A stretch of 64,000 bases of DNA from an uncultured Eubacteriales bacterium (GTDB lineage Bacteria; Bacillota; Clostridia; Oscillospirales; Acutalibacteraceae). The notes beneath the pieces were generated by a model. That model did no database searches. It was given only the letters and a program-made list of their open reading frames with translations, and was not told the DNA's origin. The position numbers were made by a program, and so were the translations under genes. The number at the start of each line of letters is the position of its first letter. Position 1 is the first letter of the stretch. This document shows positions 26,100 to 34,300 of the stretch, piece after piece. The stretch is taken from the NCBI GenBank assembly GCA_934477125.1, contig CAKSOL010000003.1, positions 151,503-215,502 on the forward strand, read 5' to 3'.

Positions 26100-27185
26100 T
26101 TATTTGCGGGCGAGGTATTTGCGCATATCGATAGCGCAGGCAACCAGAATGATAAGTCCCTTGATAACATAAAGCATATTTGCGTCAACCGAAAGGAAGT
26201 TAAGACCTACAAATATGATTTGCAGCAGGAACACTCCGATAACTATTCCGCTTATCTTTCCTGTTCCTCCGACGAACGAAACTCCGCCGATAACGCAGGC
26301 GGCGATGGCGTCGGATTCATAGTTAAGACCGGTGTTAGCGGAGCAGGAGGCAATGCGCGCGCCCTCGATAAAGCCGGTTATGCCGTACATAACGCCGGCA
26401 AGCACGAAAACAAGCACGATTGTCCAGAAAACGTTTACTCCCGAAACATTGGCGGCTTCCTCGTTTGAGCCTACCGCGAACATATTCTTGCCGAACTTGG
26501 TCTTGTTCCAGATAACCCACATAATCGCCGTAAGGATAACGGAATAAAGAACATATTTCGGAACGGCTACTCCGCCTATTGTAAACAGCGTTCCGCGGAC
26601 AAAATTCGTATATGAGGTGTCAAGTCCAGAAAGGGTCTGACCGTTGTTGCCGCCTATCATAAGATACATAAGAACAAGTCCGAAAACGATAAGCTGAGTA
26701 GAGAGGGTAACGATAAACGGATGAAGCTTGAATTTAGCAACGAAAAATCCGTTTACAAAACCGATAGCCGCTCCTACGGCGATAACCGCCAGCAGCACTG
26801 CCCACAGCGGCATAACGCCGAGATTCGGGAAAATCTTGTTGGCATATCCGCTCATTTGCAGCAGCGATGCCGCGATACAAGCCGTCAGTCCGACGCAGCG
26901 GCCGGCGGAAATGTCGGTACCGGTCAGAACGATTGCGCCGCCTATTCCGAGAGCTATCGGGAGCTTTGCGGCGGTAAGGGATATAATATTGACTATCGAC
27001 GGAATTTTGAGAAACGCCGGAACTCTTATCGCAATATAAATTATTGCGGCGGCGATTATTATATACATTGCGTTGTTGAAAAGCAGGTCGGTAACGGCTC
27101 TGCGCTTATCCGCGCCGCTTTTCGCCTTAAATTCTTCTATTGCCGCCTGAAAGCGGTTTTTCTTTTTAAGCGTTGTTGCAGACAT
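26100..27185 (-). CDS. mglC: Galactose/methyl-galactoside ABC transporter permease
   Basis: This 361-residue integral membrane protein has about ten hydrophobic segments, as in the RbsC/MglC/XylH permease family. Family motifs include GIGGAIVLTGTDISAGRCVGL and the C-terminal CVIGGVSFVGGTGKISG. The MglC-like sequence TDISAGR is distinct from RbsC. It follows the ATPase gene by 17 bp and forms the transmembrane channel with MglA and MglB. The organism presumably imports galactose or a related hexose. Confidence 0.93.
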   Translation of the reverse strand: MSATTLKKKNRFQAAIEEFKAKSGADKRRAVTDLLFNNAMYIIIAAAIIYIAIRVPAFLKIPSIVNIISLTAAKLPIALGIGGAIVLTGTDISAGRCVGLTACIAASLLQMSGYANKIFPNLGVMPLWAVLLAVIAVGAAIGFVNGFFVAKFKLHPFIVTLSTQLIVFGLVLMYLMIGGNNGQTLSGLDTSYTNFVRGTLFTIGGVAVPKYVLYSVILTAIMWVIWNKTKFGKNMFAVGSNEEAANVSGVNVFWTIVLVFVLAGVMYGITGFIEGARIASCSANTGLNYESDAIAACVIGGVSFVGGTGKISGIVIGVFLLQIIFVGLNFLSVDANMLYVIKGLIILVACAIDMRKYLARK

Positions 27186-27202
27186 ATTATTTAACCCCTT
27201 TT

Positions 27203-28741
27203 CTAAGCATATTTTGCTGCGAGAGTCATAATTTCCTCCTGCGAGGTGTTCGCGGCGTCAACCTCTCCCGCAAGCCGTCCGCCGGACATAACAAGTATCC
27301 TGTCGCAGACTCCCAGCAGCTCAGGCATCTCGGAGGATACCATTATAACCGTTTTGCCTTTTTCCGCAAGGTCGATTATAAGCTGGTAAATTTCATATTT
27401 CGCGCCTACGTCAATTCCGCGCGTCGGCTCGTCGAGCAGCAGAACGGTCGGATCCGTCAGCAGCCAGCGTCCTAAAATGACCTTTTGCTGATTTCCTCCC
27501 GAAAGCGAGCGTATTTTAGTCTCCTGTGAAGGCGTTTTAACGCTCATCGACTTAATGCACCAGTCGGTGTTGGCTTTAAGCTTCGCCTTGCTTAAAAACG
27601 GACCGGTTCTGCATTTTCCGAGACTCGAAATAGTTGCGTTTTCCCTTATATTCAGTATTCCGAATATACCGGTCGCCCGACGCTCCTCCGTAAGCAGGGC
27701 AAAGCCGTTTTTTATCGACTCTCGCGCATTGCGGTTCCTGATAGTCCTGCCGTTCAGGGTGAGCCTGCCGCTGCTGCGTGTCGCAACTCCGAAAATGTTT
27801 TCCAAAAGCTCGGTTCTGCCTGAGCCGTCCAGTCCGGCAACCCCGATTATTTCGCCCTTGTGCGCCTTGAACGAAACATCGCGCAGCTTTGAATATTCAG
27901 CCGAAAGGTTTTCAACCTCAAGAAGAACCTCTCCCGCCTTATTGGTTTTAGGCGGATATATATTGGTAAGCTCTCTGCCGACCATAAGCTTTATTATTTC
28001 GTTCGTTGTAAGCTCGCTTGCGTCGCGGGTAGCTATCCATTTGCCGTCCCGCATAATCGTAACCTCGTCCGAAATTCTCAGAATTTCCGCCATTTTATGC
28101 GATATATATATTATTCCGCAGCCCTGGCTGCGAAGCATATTTATTATTTTGAAAAGATGCTCAACCTCCTCGTCGGTAAGCGAGGAAGTGGGTTCGTCGA
28201 AAACAATGATTTTCGAGTTATAGGAAACGGCTTTGGCAATCTCAACCATCTGCCTCTGAGATACCGGCATACTGCTCATAACCGTTTTCGGGTCTACATT
28301 GACCTCTAATTTTTGAAAAATTTCCTTTGTTGCCGCTAACATTTTCTTTTCGCTTGTTATCGGAACGCCCTTGGCAACCGTCGGGAAGCGTCCGAGCCAC
28401 ATATTGTCCATAACATTGCGCTTGAGCGCCTGATTAAGCTCCTGATGAACCATTGCCACGCCGTTTTCAAGAGCTTCCTTTGAATTTTTGAATTCAACCT
28501 TTTTGCCGTCTAAAAATATTTCTCCCGAATCCTTGCTGTAAACGCCGAAAAGACATTTCATAAGGGTTGATTTTCCGGCTCCGTTTTCGCCCATAAGCGC
28601 GTGGACCGTACCGGCTTTTACGGTCAGACTGACCTTATCGAGCGCCTTGACGCCCGGAAAGGACTTTTCGATATTCTTCATTTCGAGAATAACCGGTTTT
28701 TCTGCGACTTCACGGACAACCGGGTTTTTTACGTCATTCAT
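27203..28741 (-). CDS. mglA: Galactose/methyl-galactoside ABC transporter ATPase
   Basis: The 512-residue protein contains two ABC domains. The first has Walker A GENGAGKST (about residue 55), signature SQRQMVEIAKA and Walker B IIVFDEPTSSL. The second has a degenerate Walker A (GLDGSGRTELL), signature LSGGNQQKVILG and Walker B VLLLDEPTRGID. This two-domain form and the degenerate second site are normal for RbsA/MglA proteins. It is the energy-coupling subunit for the adjacent permease. Confidence 0.95.
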   Translation of the reverse strand: MNDVKNPVVREVAEKPVILEMKNIEKSFPGVKALDKVSLTVKAGTVHALMGENGAGKSTLMKCLFGVYSKDSGEIFLDGKKVEFKNSKEALENGVAMVHQELNQALKRNVMDNMWLGRFPTVAKGVPITSEKKMLAATKEIFQKLEVNVDPKTVMSSMPVSQRQMVEIAKAVSYNSKIIVFDEPTSSLTDEEVEHLFKIINMLRSQGCGIIYISHKMAEILRISDEVTIMRDGKWIATRDASELTTNEIIKLMVGRELTNIYPPKTNKAGEVLLEVENLSAEYSKLRDVSFKAHKGEIIGVAGLDGSGRTELLENIFGVATRSSGRLTLNGRTIRNRNARESIKNGFALLTEERRATGIFGILNIRENATISSLGKCRTGPFLSKAKLKANTDWCIKSMSVKTPSQETKIRSLSGGNQQKVILGRWLLTDPTVLLLDEPTRGIDVGAKYEIYQLIIDLAEKGKTVIMVSSEMPELLGVCDRILVMSGGRLAGEVDAANTSQEEIMTLAAKYA

Positions 28742-28775
28742 AAAACTTTCCTCCGCAGCTCCGTTTTAAGTGGTG

Positions 28776-28803
28776 GGGAAAGCCTGCACCCGCAGGCTTT
28801 CCC
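28776..28803 (-). other. mglB-mglA intercistronic stem-loop
   Basis: GGGAAAGCCTGC and GCAGGCTTTCCC form a perfect 12-bp stem with a 4-nt loop, just after the mglB stop. On the minus strand it lacks a T run. A strong hairpin after the binding-protein gene usually stabilises its mRNA so that it is made in excess over the permease and ATPase. Confidence 0.75.
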
Positions 28804-28819
28804 GTTTTGGTGTTCTGAA

Positions 28820-29884
28820 TTATTCGCCGGTGTAGGTTGCATAGGGGATGTTGACTCTCCATGTGCCTACTGTGTTATCGCTTTCAACGCCATCGAATTT
28901 ATCCTTTCCGTCAAGGAGATTCTGAGTGATAGTGGTTATTGTTTTTGCCATACCCTCTGCGTCCTGCTTAATTGTTCCGACCATGCTTCCGCTCTTTATA
29001 GCCGATTGAGCTGCGTCGGTAGCGTCAACTCCGAATACCGGGATAGCCTTGTCGCTGCTCTTGTTGTAGCCTGCGGTCTGTAATGCCGAAATCGCGCCGA
29101 GAGCCATATCGTCGTTGTTCGCGATAACAAGCTCAACCATATTCTTGTTAGCCTCGTTATACTGTGAAAGAATTGTGTTCATATAATCCGTAGCTGCTGC
29201 CGAGGACCACTGACCGTTCTGGTCAACGAGATACTTTTTCGTGTTCGATGCGTCGTAGAACTCAAGAGCGGGCTTTCCGGCTTCGGTCAGAACCTTGTCG
29301 GCGTCCTCAACTCCGTACTGTGTACGGGCGATAGCCTCCATATTGCCTTCCTGACCCTTGAACATAACATAGCTTATTTTGCCGTCGCCGTTAAGGTCGA
29401 GCTTGTCGAAATTTTCGGCAAGATATTTGCCTATCATTTCTCCCTGCATATGACCTGCCATTTCGTAATCCGTTCCGACGAATACGCATTTGTCATAGCT
29501 TGATACCACAGATTCCTTAACCGAACGGTTGAAGAAAATAACCGGAACGCTCTGCGCTTTCGCGAGGTCGATTATATTCTGTGCCGCGTCGTCAGAGCCG
29601 GTATCGACAACGTTTACGATAAGCAGCTTTGAACCCTTTGCAAGAGCGGTTGTAACCTGCTCGGTCTGGGTTGTCTGATTTCCGTTGGCGTCATAATTCT
29701 GGAATTTCAGTCCGGCTGAGTTGAGGAACTTGTCCATTGCCGAGCGAACGCTCGAAATGTAGGTGTCGCTGTAGGTGTAATAAAACACCGAAACCTCGCC
29801 TTTTCCCGAATCCGATGAACCGCCGCAGCCGACAAGTCCTAAAATAAGTGTCAGCGCGATAATACCTGCTAATAGCTTTTTCAT
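28820..29884 (-). CDS. mglB: Galactose-binding lipoprotein of ABC transporter
   Basis: The 354-residue protein starts with a lipoprotein signal (ILGLVGCGG, Cys about residue 20) and has the MglB-type sugar-binding fold: NVVDTGSDDAAQNIIDLAK, VPVIFFNRSV, VANNDDMALGAISALQ and FGVDATDAA. The Asp/Asn residues in NNDDMA and GVDATD match galactose/glucose contact positions in the family. It is the first gene of the sugar operon and has a long, structured leader. Confidence 0.93.
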   Translation of the reverse strand: MKKLLAGIIALTLILGLVGCGGSSDSGKGEVSVFYYTYSDTYISSVRSAMDKFLNSAGLKFQNYDANGNQTTQTEQVTTALAKGSKLLIVNVVDTGSDDAAQNIIDLAKAQSVPVIFFNRSVKESVVSSYDKCVFVGTDYEMAGHMQGEMIGKYLAENFDKLDLNGDGKISYVMFKGQEGNMEAIARTQYGVEDADKVLTEAGKPALEFYDASNTKKYLVDQNGQWSSAAATDYMNTILSQYNEANKNMVELVIANNDDMALGAISALQTAGYNKSSDKAIPVFGVDATDAAQSAIKSGSMVGTIKQDAEGMAKTITTITQNLLDGKDKFDGVESDNTVGTWRVNIPYATYTGE

Positions 29885-29913
29885 TTTAATTTACCTCCTT
29901 GATTGTTACGGCA

Positions 29914-29962
29914 GGTTATCATATCTCTGCGGCGCTTTCCGCCGGTGAGATGGGTGATACCC
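29914..29962 (-). promoter_or_regulatory. Structured mRNA leader of mglB
   Basis: Between the putative promoter and the mglB start the leader folds into a compound hairpin. GGTTATCA (29914-29921) pairs with TGATACCC (29955-29962, 7 of 8), ATCTC with GAGAT, and GGCG with CGCC at the apex. There is no T run, so it is not a simple terminator. It may be a protein or ligand binding element or an mRNA-stability structure. Confidence 0.45.
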
Positions 29963-29978
29963 GTCCTCCGTTGTTTTC

Positions 29979-30007
29979 AGTATAATCAAATCGGTCGAAA
30001 ATTGAAA
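29979..30007 (-). promoter_or_regulatory. Possible promoter of the mgl operon
   Basis: On the minus strand there is TTTCAA, a 17-nt spacer and TATACT. The -35 is poor, as expected for a promoter that needs an activator such as the YesN-type regulator encoded in the same operon. Confidence 0.45.
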
Positions 30008-30125
30008 TAAAATTTTTTATGATTTTTGTACGAAAAATTATTTATATTTGAATATTAAATGTTAATAAAAATTAAACAAGCCTGTTTTGCGCCATTTTTC
30101 GGGGTGGTGGTATTTGCGCGGCTGC

Positions 30126-30154
30126 CGGGTAAAATAAAAAGAGAAAATTACCCG
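30126..30154 (+). other. Inverted repeat upstream of the recombinase gene
   Basis: CGGGTAA and TTACCCG (7-bp perfect arms, 15-nt A-rich gap) end 20 bp before the recombinase start codon. It could be an RNA hairpin or an autoregulatory binding site. It does not resemble the inversion-site arms (AACATAA/TTATGTT). Confidence 0.35.
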
Positions 30155-30174
30155 TTGGTCTGTTTGGAGGCATT

Positions 30175-31017
30175 ATGAAAAATAAAATTTTAACCTTTTC
30201 GGAAATACAAAAATTCAAGGCATATCTTTCGTCAGGCGAGAAAAGCGCGGCGACGACCGAAAAATACCTGCGCGACGTCAGAGCGTTCGCGGACTTTGCC
30301 GGCGGAGCCGGGATTACAAAGGAAACGGTTATTGCCTATAAAAGGCATTTGCAGGAGAATTACGCCGTCCGCAGCGTTAATTCGGCGCTTGCGAGCTTAA
30401 ACAGCCTTTTCGGTTTTTTGGGCTGGGGCGACCTGAAGGTGAAATCCTTAAAATTGCAGCAGCAGGTGTATTGTCCCGAAGAAAAGGAGCTTACAAAGGC
30501 GGAATACGCGCGCCTTTGCCGAACTGCAGAGCGGCGGCATAACGAGCGGCTCGGACTTATTTTACAGACAATCTGCGGAACGGGAATACGCGTCAGCGAA
30601 CTGCAATATATAACGGTTGAGGCGGCAAAACGCGGCGAAGCGACGGTAAGCTGCAAGTCGAAAACACGCTCGGTCTTTATCGTTAAGGAGCTAAAGCAAA
30701 AGCTGCTCCGCTATGCGGCGAAACAGCATATTGAAAGCGGTATGATATTTGTAACGCGGACGGGAAAGCCCTTGAGCCGCACCAACATCTGGCGCGAAAT
30801 GAAATCGCTGTGCGAGGAAGCAAACGTCAATCCGCAAAAGGTCTTTCCGCATAATCTGCGCCACCTGTTCGCCCGCGTGTTTTACCGCTTGGAAAAGGAT
30901 ATCGCAAAGTTAGCCGATATTCTCGGTCACTCAAGCATTAACACAACCCGGATTTATATTATTTCAACCGGCTTAGAGCATCGCAGACGTATGGAAAATA
31001 TGCGGCTGATACTATGA
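30175..31017 (+). CDS. Tyrosine recombinase, probable promoter invertase
   Basis: The 280-residue protein has an N-terminal SAM-like core-binding domain (about 1-90) and a catalytic domain with all expected residues: Arg in GTGIRVSEL (about 142), Lys in SCKSKTRS, HxxR in PHNLRHLFA (about 225), His in LGHSS and the nucleophile Tyr in TRIYI (about 261). The size fits XerC-like or phase-variation recombinases. It is immediately upstream of a 235-bp segment framed by 23-bp inverted repeats whose half-sites look like tyrosine-recombinase core sites. No excisionase or other mobile genes accompany it. It has a good ribosome binding site (GGAGG). Confidence 0.92.
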   Translation: MKNKILTFSEIQKFKAYLSSGEKSAATTEKYLRDVRAFADFAGGAGITKETVIAYKRHLQENYAVRSVNSALASLNSLFGFLGWGDLKVKSLKLQQQVYCPEEKELTKAEYARLCRTAERRHNERLGLILQTICGTGIRVSELQYITVEAAKRGEATVSCKSKTRSVFIVKELKQKLLRYAAKQHIESGMIFVTRTGKPLSRTNIWREMKSLCEEANVNPQKVFPHNLRHLFARVFYRLEKDIAKLADILGHSSINTTRIYIISTGLEHRRRMENMRLIL

Positions 31018-31040
31018 AAAAAGCCACCGAAACCGGCGGC
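31017..31040 (-). terminator. Minus-strand terminator outside the left inverted repeat
   Basis: Read leftward, GCCGCCG-GTTT-CGGTGGC-TTTTTT is a 7-bp stem (one G-U pair) with a T6 tail. It stands 4 bp beyond the left repeat. It would stop transcripts from the invertible promoter in its present orientation before they run into the recombinase gene in antisense. Confidence 0.8.
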
Positions 31041-31043
31041 TGC

Positions 31044-31066
31044 AACATAAACTGTATTATGTTGTA
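31044..31066 (+). repeat. Left 23-bp inverted repeat (inversion site)
   Basis: It is identical over 23 bp to the reverse complement of 31302-31324. It contains 7-bp arms AACATAA and TTATGTT around an asymmetric 6-bp spacer ACTGTA, the typical layout of a tyrosine-recombinase core site. In this copy the arms extend to 8 bp. Confidence 0.93.
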
Positions 31067-31108
31067 TAAAACGAAAAAATATTTCCGTCCAATACATCTA
31101 CATATAAA

Positions 31109-31137
31109 ATTTTATCACAATTACCTTAAATTGTAAA
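31109..31137 (-). promoter_or_regulatory. Invertible sigma-A promoter
   Basis: On the minus strand: TTTACA (31137-31132), a 17-nt spacer and TAAAAT (31114-31109), with a TG one base before the -10 (extended -10). It is the best promoter match between 30.0 and 31.4 kb. In this orientation the transcript starts near 31102 and meets the terminator at 31040-31017. Confidence 0.85.
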
Positions 31138-31196
31138 GTCATTTTTTCGGGTTAAAGACGTTTAAAACCATAATTTGTTAAATAAAGGCGTAAAAA

Positions 31197-31250
31197 CAAA
31201 ACCCTTTTTTATAAAATTTCTTTTGATTTAAAAGAAAGGGCTTGTTTTTT
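31197..31250. terminator. Hairpin terminator inside the invertible segment
   Basis: CAAAACCCTTTTTT (31197-31210) pairs imperfectly with AAAGAAAGGGCTTG (31231-31244), followed by TTTTTT. On the other strand it is followed by TTTTGTTTTT, so it can work in both directions. It would insulate the surface gene from recombinase read-through in either orientation. Confidence 0.65.
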
Positions 31251-31301
31251 GCGCTTATTTTTAAATATCTTATTTTTGAAGGACGGCTCTTCCGAAATAT
31301 T

Positions 31302-31324
31302 TACAACATAATACAGTTTATGTT
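31302..31324 (-). repeat. Right 23-bp inverted repeat (inversion site)
   Basis: It is a perfect inverted copy of 31044-31066 and lies 40 bp upstream of the surface-protein start codon. It carries the same AACATAA/TTATGTT arms with the spacer in opposite orientation (TACAGT), so recombination between the two copies would invert rather than delete. Confidence 0.93.
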
Positions 31325-31364
31325 ATATTCGCCGGGGCGGCAATAAAAAACAGGGGGAATTACA

Positions 31365-34300
31365 ATGAACAGAAAATTAAAAAAGGGTTTGATGACGGCT
31401 TTAACGATTGCGGTCGTGATATTGCTGTCAATCGGAACAACACTTGTTGTCAACAAAAGCGGAGTTATTCAGGCTTCAAAAACGGTTACTAACGGACTTT
31501 CGGCTTATGAGCTTGCCAGGGACTACGGCTATACCGGAACGGTTAAGGAATGGCTGGAGTCGCTGAACGGCAAATCCGCCTATGAGCTGGCGCGGGAAAG
31601 CGGGTATTCGGGAACGGAAAAGGAATTTTCCGCGGCGATTGCCGCCAACGCCTCAGCAAACGCCGCAAGCATTAAAAGCGCGGAATTTTCCGCCGCCGGG
31701 GATCTGATCTTAACCCTTTCGGACGGCAGCCGTCTTAATGTCGGTAAAGCTGTGGGTAAAAACGGAACGGATGGCGCAAACGGTAAAAACGGTACGAACG
31801 GAAAGAACGGAACTGACGGTAAAAACGGCTCTGACGGCGTTAGTATAACTGCCGCCGATGTAAACGGCGAGGGTCAGCTTATACTGAGCTTTTCGGACGG
31901 CAGGAGCGTTAATCTCGATAAAATAACAGGCTCAAACGGCACTGACGGAATAGGTATTTCAAATTCCGAAATAAACGCCGCGGGCGAGCTCGTTCTGACC
32001 TATATTAACGGTCAGACCGCGACCCTCGGCAGGGTTATAGGAGCGGACGGCGCAAAAGGCGAGAAAGGTGACAAGGGAGACAAAGGCGACGCCGGCGCAA
32101 AAGGAGAAAAGGGCGATAAAGGAGAAAAGGGCAGCGACGGTCAGAACGGAGCAAAGGGAGAAACCGGAGCCGCGGGACGCGACGGCGCGGACGGTATAAG
32201 CGTATCATCCGCAGTGATAAACAGCTCAGGCGAGCTCGTTCTGACCTATTCAGACGGTCAGACCGCGACCCTCGGCAGAGTTATAGGAGCTGACGGTGCA
32301 AAGGGTGAGACAGGCGCTGCCGGAAAGAACGGTAAAGACGGTCAAAACGGCGCTGACGGTCGCGACGGTACCGACGGACGGGACGGACAGAACGGTGCCG
32401 ACGGCGTGAGCGTAACCTCAGCCGAAATAAATACCGACGGTGAACTGGTGCTTTCATTCTCAAACGGTCAGCGTTCCAATGTCGGCAAAGTTATCGGAGC
32501 CAATGGAGCTGACGGCGCAAAAGGCGAGAAAGGAAACGACGGAACAGGCATTAAGAAATCAGAGATAAACAGTCTCGGAGAGCTTGTTCTTACATATACC
32601 GATAATACCGTTGTAAACCTCGGAGCGGTCGTAGGCGCGAAAGGCGAAACCGGAGCTGCCGGAAAAGACGGTAAGGATGGGCAGAACGGCACCGACGGTC
32701 GCGACGGACAAGACGGCGAGGACGGCGTAGGCATAGAAAACATAACAATAGATAACGGCAACCTGAAAATTACCCTTACGAGCGGCACAACGCTTGACCT
32801 CGGCAATATAAGAGGAGCGGACGGCGAAAAGGGCGATAAAGGTGACAAGGGAGATAAAGGCGATACCGGTGCGGCAGGTAAAGACGGCACAGTCGGCAGA
32901 GACGGAACGGACGGTCAGGACGGCAACGGAGTAGCCGAAACCTCGATAAACGCCGCCGGAGAGCTGATTGTTAAATATACAAACGGCGAAGCCGTCAATC
33001 TCGGCAGGGTAGTCGGAAAAGACGGAACTGACGGAATAAACGGCACGGACGGCGACAAAGGAGACAAAGGAGACAAGGGAGATAAAGGCGATACCGGTGC
33101 GGCAGGTAAAGACGGCACCGACGGCAGAGACGGAACGGACGGTCAGGACGGCAACGGAGTAGCCGAAACCTCGATAAACGCCGCAGGAGAGCTGATTATT
33201 AAATATACAAACGGCGAAGCCGTCAATCTCGGCAGGGTAGTCGGAAAAGACGGAACTGACGGAATAAACGGCACGGACGGCGACAAAGGAGACAAAGGAG
33301 ACAAGGGAGATAAAGGCGATACCGGTGCGGCAGGTAAAGACGGCACCGACGGCAGAGACGGAACGGACGGTCAGGACGGCAACGGAGTAGCCGAAACCTC
33401 GATAAACGCCGCAGGAGAGCTGATTATTAAATATACAAACGGCGAAGCCGTCAATCTCGGCAGGGTAGTCGGAAAAGACGGAACTGACGGAATAAACGGC
33501 GCTGACGGCGAAAAGGGTGACAAAGGAGACAAGGGAGATAAAGGCGATACCGGTGCGGCCGGCAAGGACGGCAAGGACGGCGCCGACGGCAGAGACGGAA
33601 CCGACGGTCAGGACGGACGCGGAATAACCGGAGCGGCGATAAATTCCGATAACGAGCTTGTTCTGACATTTTCCGATAATACCGAGCTTAACCTCGGCAA
33701 TATAAAAGGCGCAAAGGGAGATAAGGGAGACAAGGGCGACGACGGAAAAGACGGACAAAACGGCGCTGACGGTATCGGTATACTGAATGTTACGCTGTCC
33801 GCGGCGGGCGAGCTTACGGTCACTCTTACAAGCGGAACGGTCATAAATCTCGGAAATGTTAAAGGAACGGACGGTAACGGCATAACCCGCTCGGAGATAA
33901 GCTCCGAGGGCCGCCTGCTGCTCACATTTACGGACGGAACCGTTTCGGACCTCGGCAATGTTATCGGAGCCAAAGGCTCGGACGGCAGCGACGGCATAGG
34001 AATAAGCGAGGTTAAAATTCTGACCGACGGAACCCTTACCCTCACTCTTTCCAACGGTGAAACAAAATCCCTCGGAAATATAAAGGGAGAAAAGGGCGAG
34101 CCCGGCGAAAAAGGCGCGGACGGCGCAAAGGGCGAGAAAGGCGATACCGGCAGGGGAATAGCAAAAACAGAAATTATAGACGGATGTTTGTGGGTTACAT
34201 ATACGGATAATTCAAAAGAAAATGTCGGGTCGGTAGGAAATGCGGAAGATAATTCGGAGCTTATATTTGTAGAATTGCCTGACGGTACTTACGGTGTTAA

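Larger units (their letters stand above)
31067..31301. other. Invertible promoter segment, present orientation OFF
   Basis: The 235 bp lie between two perfect 23-bp inverted repeats. They contain a good sigma-A promoter pointing left, away from the surface-protein gene, and a terminator-like hairpin. Inversion would move the promoter so that transcription starts near 31266 and reads through the right repeat into the gene at 31365. Apart from these elements the stretch is AT-rich with no open frame. Confidence 0.85.

Noticed and set aside
28776..28803. mglB-mglA hairpin as a full terminator
   Set aside because: No T run on the minus strand and the downstream genes need expression from the same promoter; treated as a stability element.
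30175..31017. Recombinase as integrase of an integrated phage or conjugative element
   Set aside because: No tRNA target, excisionase, relaxase or phage genes nearby; the inverted, not direct, repeats beside it fit inversion rather than integration.
32844..33527. Regular repeats considered as a CRISPR array
   Set aside because: The unit is 228 bp, in frame and coding, with no spacers and no cas genes.
32559..33758. Long minus-strand open frame (399 codons) opposite the collagen-like repeats
   Set aside because: It mirrors the Gly-X-Y repeats of the sense gene, has no ribosome site, and its periodicity is the 228-bp repeat. The sense frame has signal, domains and start site.
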